Part shown: piece after piece, positions 62,459 to 64,000 of the stretch | How positions within the stretch are numbered: the first letter of the stretch is position 1 | Layout of the letters: each line of letters opens with the position of its first letter | Origin: an uncultured Flavobacteriaceae bacterium | Lineage (GTDB): Bacteria; Bacteroidota; Bacteroidia; Flavobacteriales; Flavobacteriaceae | Length of the DNA stretch: 64,000 bases | Direction of reading: 5' to 3' | NCBI GenBank assembly: GCA_938020445.1 | Contig: CALIIC010000031.1 | Coordinates: forward strand, 1 to 64,000 | The notes under the pieces: model-generated | The model's input: only the letters and a program-made list of their open reading frames with translations | Databases searched by the model: none | Told to the model about the DNA's origin: nothing | Position numbers and translations under genes: made by a program

Positions 62459-62530
62459 ACCAACCTATTTATTTCGTAATATCTTAAATCGTGTAATTGG
62501 CTGTTCAGTGTTTTCAGGGTTCCAGTAATG

Positions 62531-62564
62531 AACAAACCTGTTCAAAGTATTGAACAGGTTTGTT
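62531..62564. terminator. 15-bp perfect hairpin after the YiaA-like gene
   Basis: AACAAACCTGTTCAA (62531-62545) pairs with TTGAACAGGTTTGTT (62550-62564) around AGTA, just downstream of the YiaA-like stop on the minus strand. The U-tract is poor, but the stem is long. Confidence 0.6.
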
Positions 62565-62573
62565 ACGGTAATT

Positions 62574-63029
62574 CTATTGCTCTTCTACTGAATCTAGAAA
62601 CTGAATGTCCCTTGTGTTTTTCTGTACGGCAACTGAGGAAAAAAGGCTGAGAGTAAACGACATTCCATAAAACCCTTTTTCACTGAGTTCCAAATCTGCG
62701 TTCCACAAGCCAATAACCAAAAGCACAATAGATGCCAAGGTGGTAAACCAGCTGATACCATAATACATATCGGATACTTGAATGCCCTCTTGACGGTCCC
62801 GAACACTTTTTTGTACCGATACGACCGAAAAGAGCCCGAACAGTAAAATCGTAAAGTAGTACCCTTTCTCATTGAGCAACATATCGGCGTTCCACAGGCC
62901 GATGCAATAAGAGACCATGCCAATCAATAGTGCAATCCAAGAAGCCGCTACAAAAGCATCGGTTGGTCTAAAGTCAAAATCTTCTTTTCTTCGAATCTCC
63001 TTTTTCTCATTACTTGTTGAAGTTTCCAT
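62574..63029 (-). CDS. YiaA/YiaB family inner membrane protein
   Basis: A 151-residue protein of the YiaAB two-helix domain family. Two copies of the domain are visible: SWIALLIGMVSYCIGLWNADM and SWFTTLASIVLLVIGLWNADL (shown in part), each followed by EKG(Y/F)Y and a second helix ending in V(S/A)VQK. The function of YiaA proteins is unknown. It is a single gene, divergent from the helical protein at 63188. Confidence 0.85.
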   Translation of the reverse strand: METSTSNEKKEIRRKEDFDFRPTDAFVAASWIALLIGMVSYCIGLWNADMLLNEKGYYFTILLFGLFSVVSVQKSVRDRQEGIQVSDMYYGISWFTTLASIVLLVIGLWNADLELSEKGFYGMSFTLSLFSSVAVQKNTRDIQFLDSVEEQ

Positions 63030-63187
63030 AATAGGATGTTTTAAGGTTTTAAATTCGAGGGCAAATATGAAACTTCCGATTGCCAGGCGAAATACAAAAT
63101 TATCAATATACTTATGATTTAAAATGTTATTTTAATTTCTTAAATACTATATTTAAGGTATTCTTATATATTTTTACTTATGATTTA

Positions 63188-64000
63188 ATGAATACTATTT
63201 TAGCACTTTTACAGGCCTTGACGAAAGAGGAGCAGCAAGAATTTCAGCTTTTTCTAAAACGAAAGAACCGACGTGGTGACACGAAAAACCTTTTTCTATT
63301 AAAGCTTTTAGAAAGTGGGAAAACGGAAAATTTGGATATCGCACTATATGGAAAATCGGCCAAAAACGCCTATCACGCCCTTTGCAAGCGCCTACAGGAC
63401 AGCTTAATTGATTTCATAGCCAGTAAGGGGCTTGCGCAAGAATCTTCGGAGGAACTCGATTTGCTGAAACTGTTATTGGCCAGCCGTATCTTTTTTGAAC
63501 GAAAACAACACAAAGTAGCGTTTAAGACCCTCGAAAAGGCAGAAAAGAACGCGCAACTGATCGATGTGCATCCCATTCTCAATGAAATCTATCATACTAA
63601 AATACAATACGCACATCTAAACCCTCGCTGGCATCTTACCGAGATCGTAAAAGCCGCTGATGAGAACATGCACCGATTGCAACAAGAATCACACCTTAAC
63701 ATGGCATATGCCAGCATCAAACTGCAATTAAAACAAGAAAAGCACAAAACCATTGATGCCATCATAAGCGAGGCCTTTTCAAATTTTCACATCGAAATAA
63801 ACGAAACCATGACGTACAAGTCGTTGTTTCAATTGATGGAAGTCACTGCCACGGCCGCCAAACTGCAAAGCGACTACCATACCATTGCGCCCTTTATGAC
63901 TACCATTTACGACATCATTCGAAAAAAAGGGGCTATTGCCGACAAACACCGCTACTATCACATTAGCATTCTAAATCTAATGGCCCTAAGCAATTTTAGG
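63188..64000 (+). CDS. Flavobacterial helical-repeat protein, 3' truncated by the window
   Basis: The frame opens at ATG 63188 and runs to the last base (271 codons). It begins MNTILALLQALTKEEQQEFQ and continues as pairs of amphipathic helices with TPR-like periodicity (AFKTLEKAEKNAQ, YHTKIQYAHLN, SIKLQLKQEKHK). No catalytic motif, signal peptide or membrane helix is seen. Large helical proteins of this kind are common and uncharacterised in Flavobacteriaceae. The C-terminal half lies outside the window. Confidence 0.7.
   Translation, partial: MNTILALLQALTKEEQQEFQLFLKRKNRRGDTKNLFLLKLLESGKTENLDIALYGKSAKNAYHALCKRLQDSLIDFIASKGLAQESSEELDLLKLLLASRIFFERKQHKVAFKTLEKAEKNAQLIDVHPILNEIYHTKIQYAHLNPRWHLTEIVKAADENMHRLQQESHLNMAYASIKLQLKQEKHKTIDAIISEAFSNFHIEINETMTYKSLFQLMEVTATAAKLQSDYHTIAPFMTTIYDIIRKKGAIADKHRYYHISILNLMALSNFR

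Noticed and set aside
1-64000. tRNA, rRNA, CRISPR, insertion sequence or prophage
   Set aside because: I looked for T-loop patterns, regular direct repeats and transposase or integrase motifs by eye and found none.

Overview
The window is a chromosomal segment of a marine-type member of the Flavobacteriaceae (Bacteroidota), possibly from the Maribacter/Zobellia/Arenibacter side of the family. The genus is a guess. The family is supported by many promoters with the flavobacterial -7 box TAnnTTTG and an upstream TTG, by a C-terminal type IX secretion sorting domain, by many SusD-era style lipoproteins, and by family-typical genes: LytTR/His_kinase pair, PA0069-type radical SAM protein, HemJ, bacilliredoxin, DUF3109, YiaA, and a Crp/Fnr regulator of about 190 residues. 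I saw no rRNA, tRNA, IS element, phage genes or CRISPR array.

Layout. 1-13.9 kb holds mostly housekeeping genes: the 3' part of an Asp-box propeller protein, hemJ, a TerB/DnaJ co-chaperone, a bacilliredoxin, plsC, an HD hydrolase, an exported Gfo/Idh/MocA oxidoreductase, a beta-barrel, a radical SAM protein followed by a remnant of a sigma factor, a secreted unknown, an enoyl-CoA hydratase, and a DUF4287-SRPBCC-ArsR operon with two evident operators. 14-22.6 kb carries an orphan NtrY-like kinase, HupE, dCMP deaminase, a C-terminal processing protease, MarC, DUF3109 and a LytTR two-component pair. 22.6-32.8 kb is the accessory region of greatest interest. It holds a divergent ECF sigma factor with a membrane TPR partner, a secreted CHAT protease-like protein, and five lipoproteins including a threefold-repeat beta-helix. 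Three of the lipoprotein genes share an almost identical non-housekeeping promoter motif.

33-36.6 kb encodes class Ia ribonucleotide reductase (nrdB, nrdA). 36.8-54.8 kb is a sugar locus: a sugar porter, a type IX secreted carbohydrate-active protein, two GMC oxidoreductases with one Tat-carrying gluconate-dehydrogenase subunit 3, three TIM-barrel isomerase/epimerase-like proteins, a NupG-like transporter, a cytoplasmic Gfo/Idh/MocA enzyme and two DUF1080 lipoproteins. This gene set fits the periplasmic 3-keto-glycoside route: oxidise the sugar at C3, cleave it with DUF1080, import it, then isomerise or reduce it. A 1.37 kb gap inside this region carries two overlooked minus-strand reading frames of 27 and 44 codons, each a single membrane helix.

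54.8-64 kb returns to general functions: a Crp/Fnr regulator, a methyltransferase, yicC-gmk-nadD, two tandem STAS/SpoIIAA-like proteins, a CAP-domain lipoprotein, a GDYXXLXY/DUF2157 membrane pair, a YiaA-like protein, and the 5' part of a helical protein cut by the window end.
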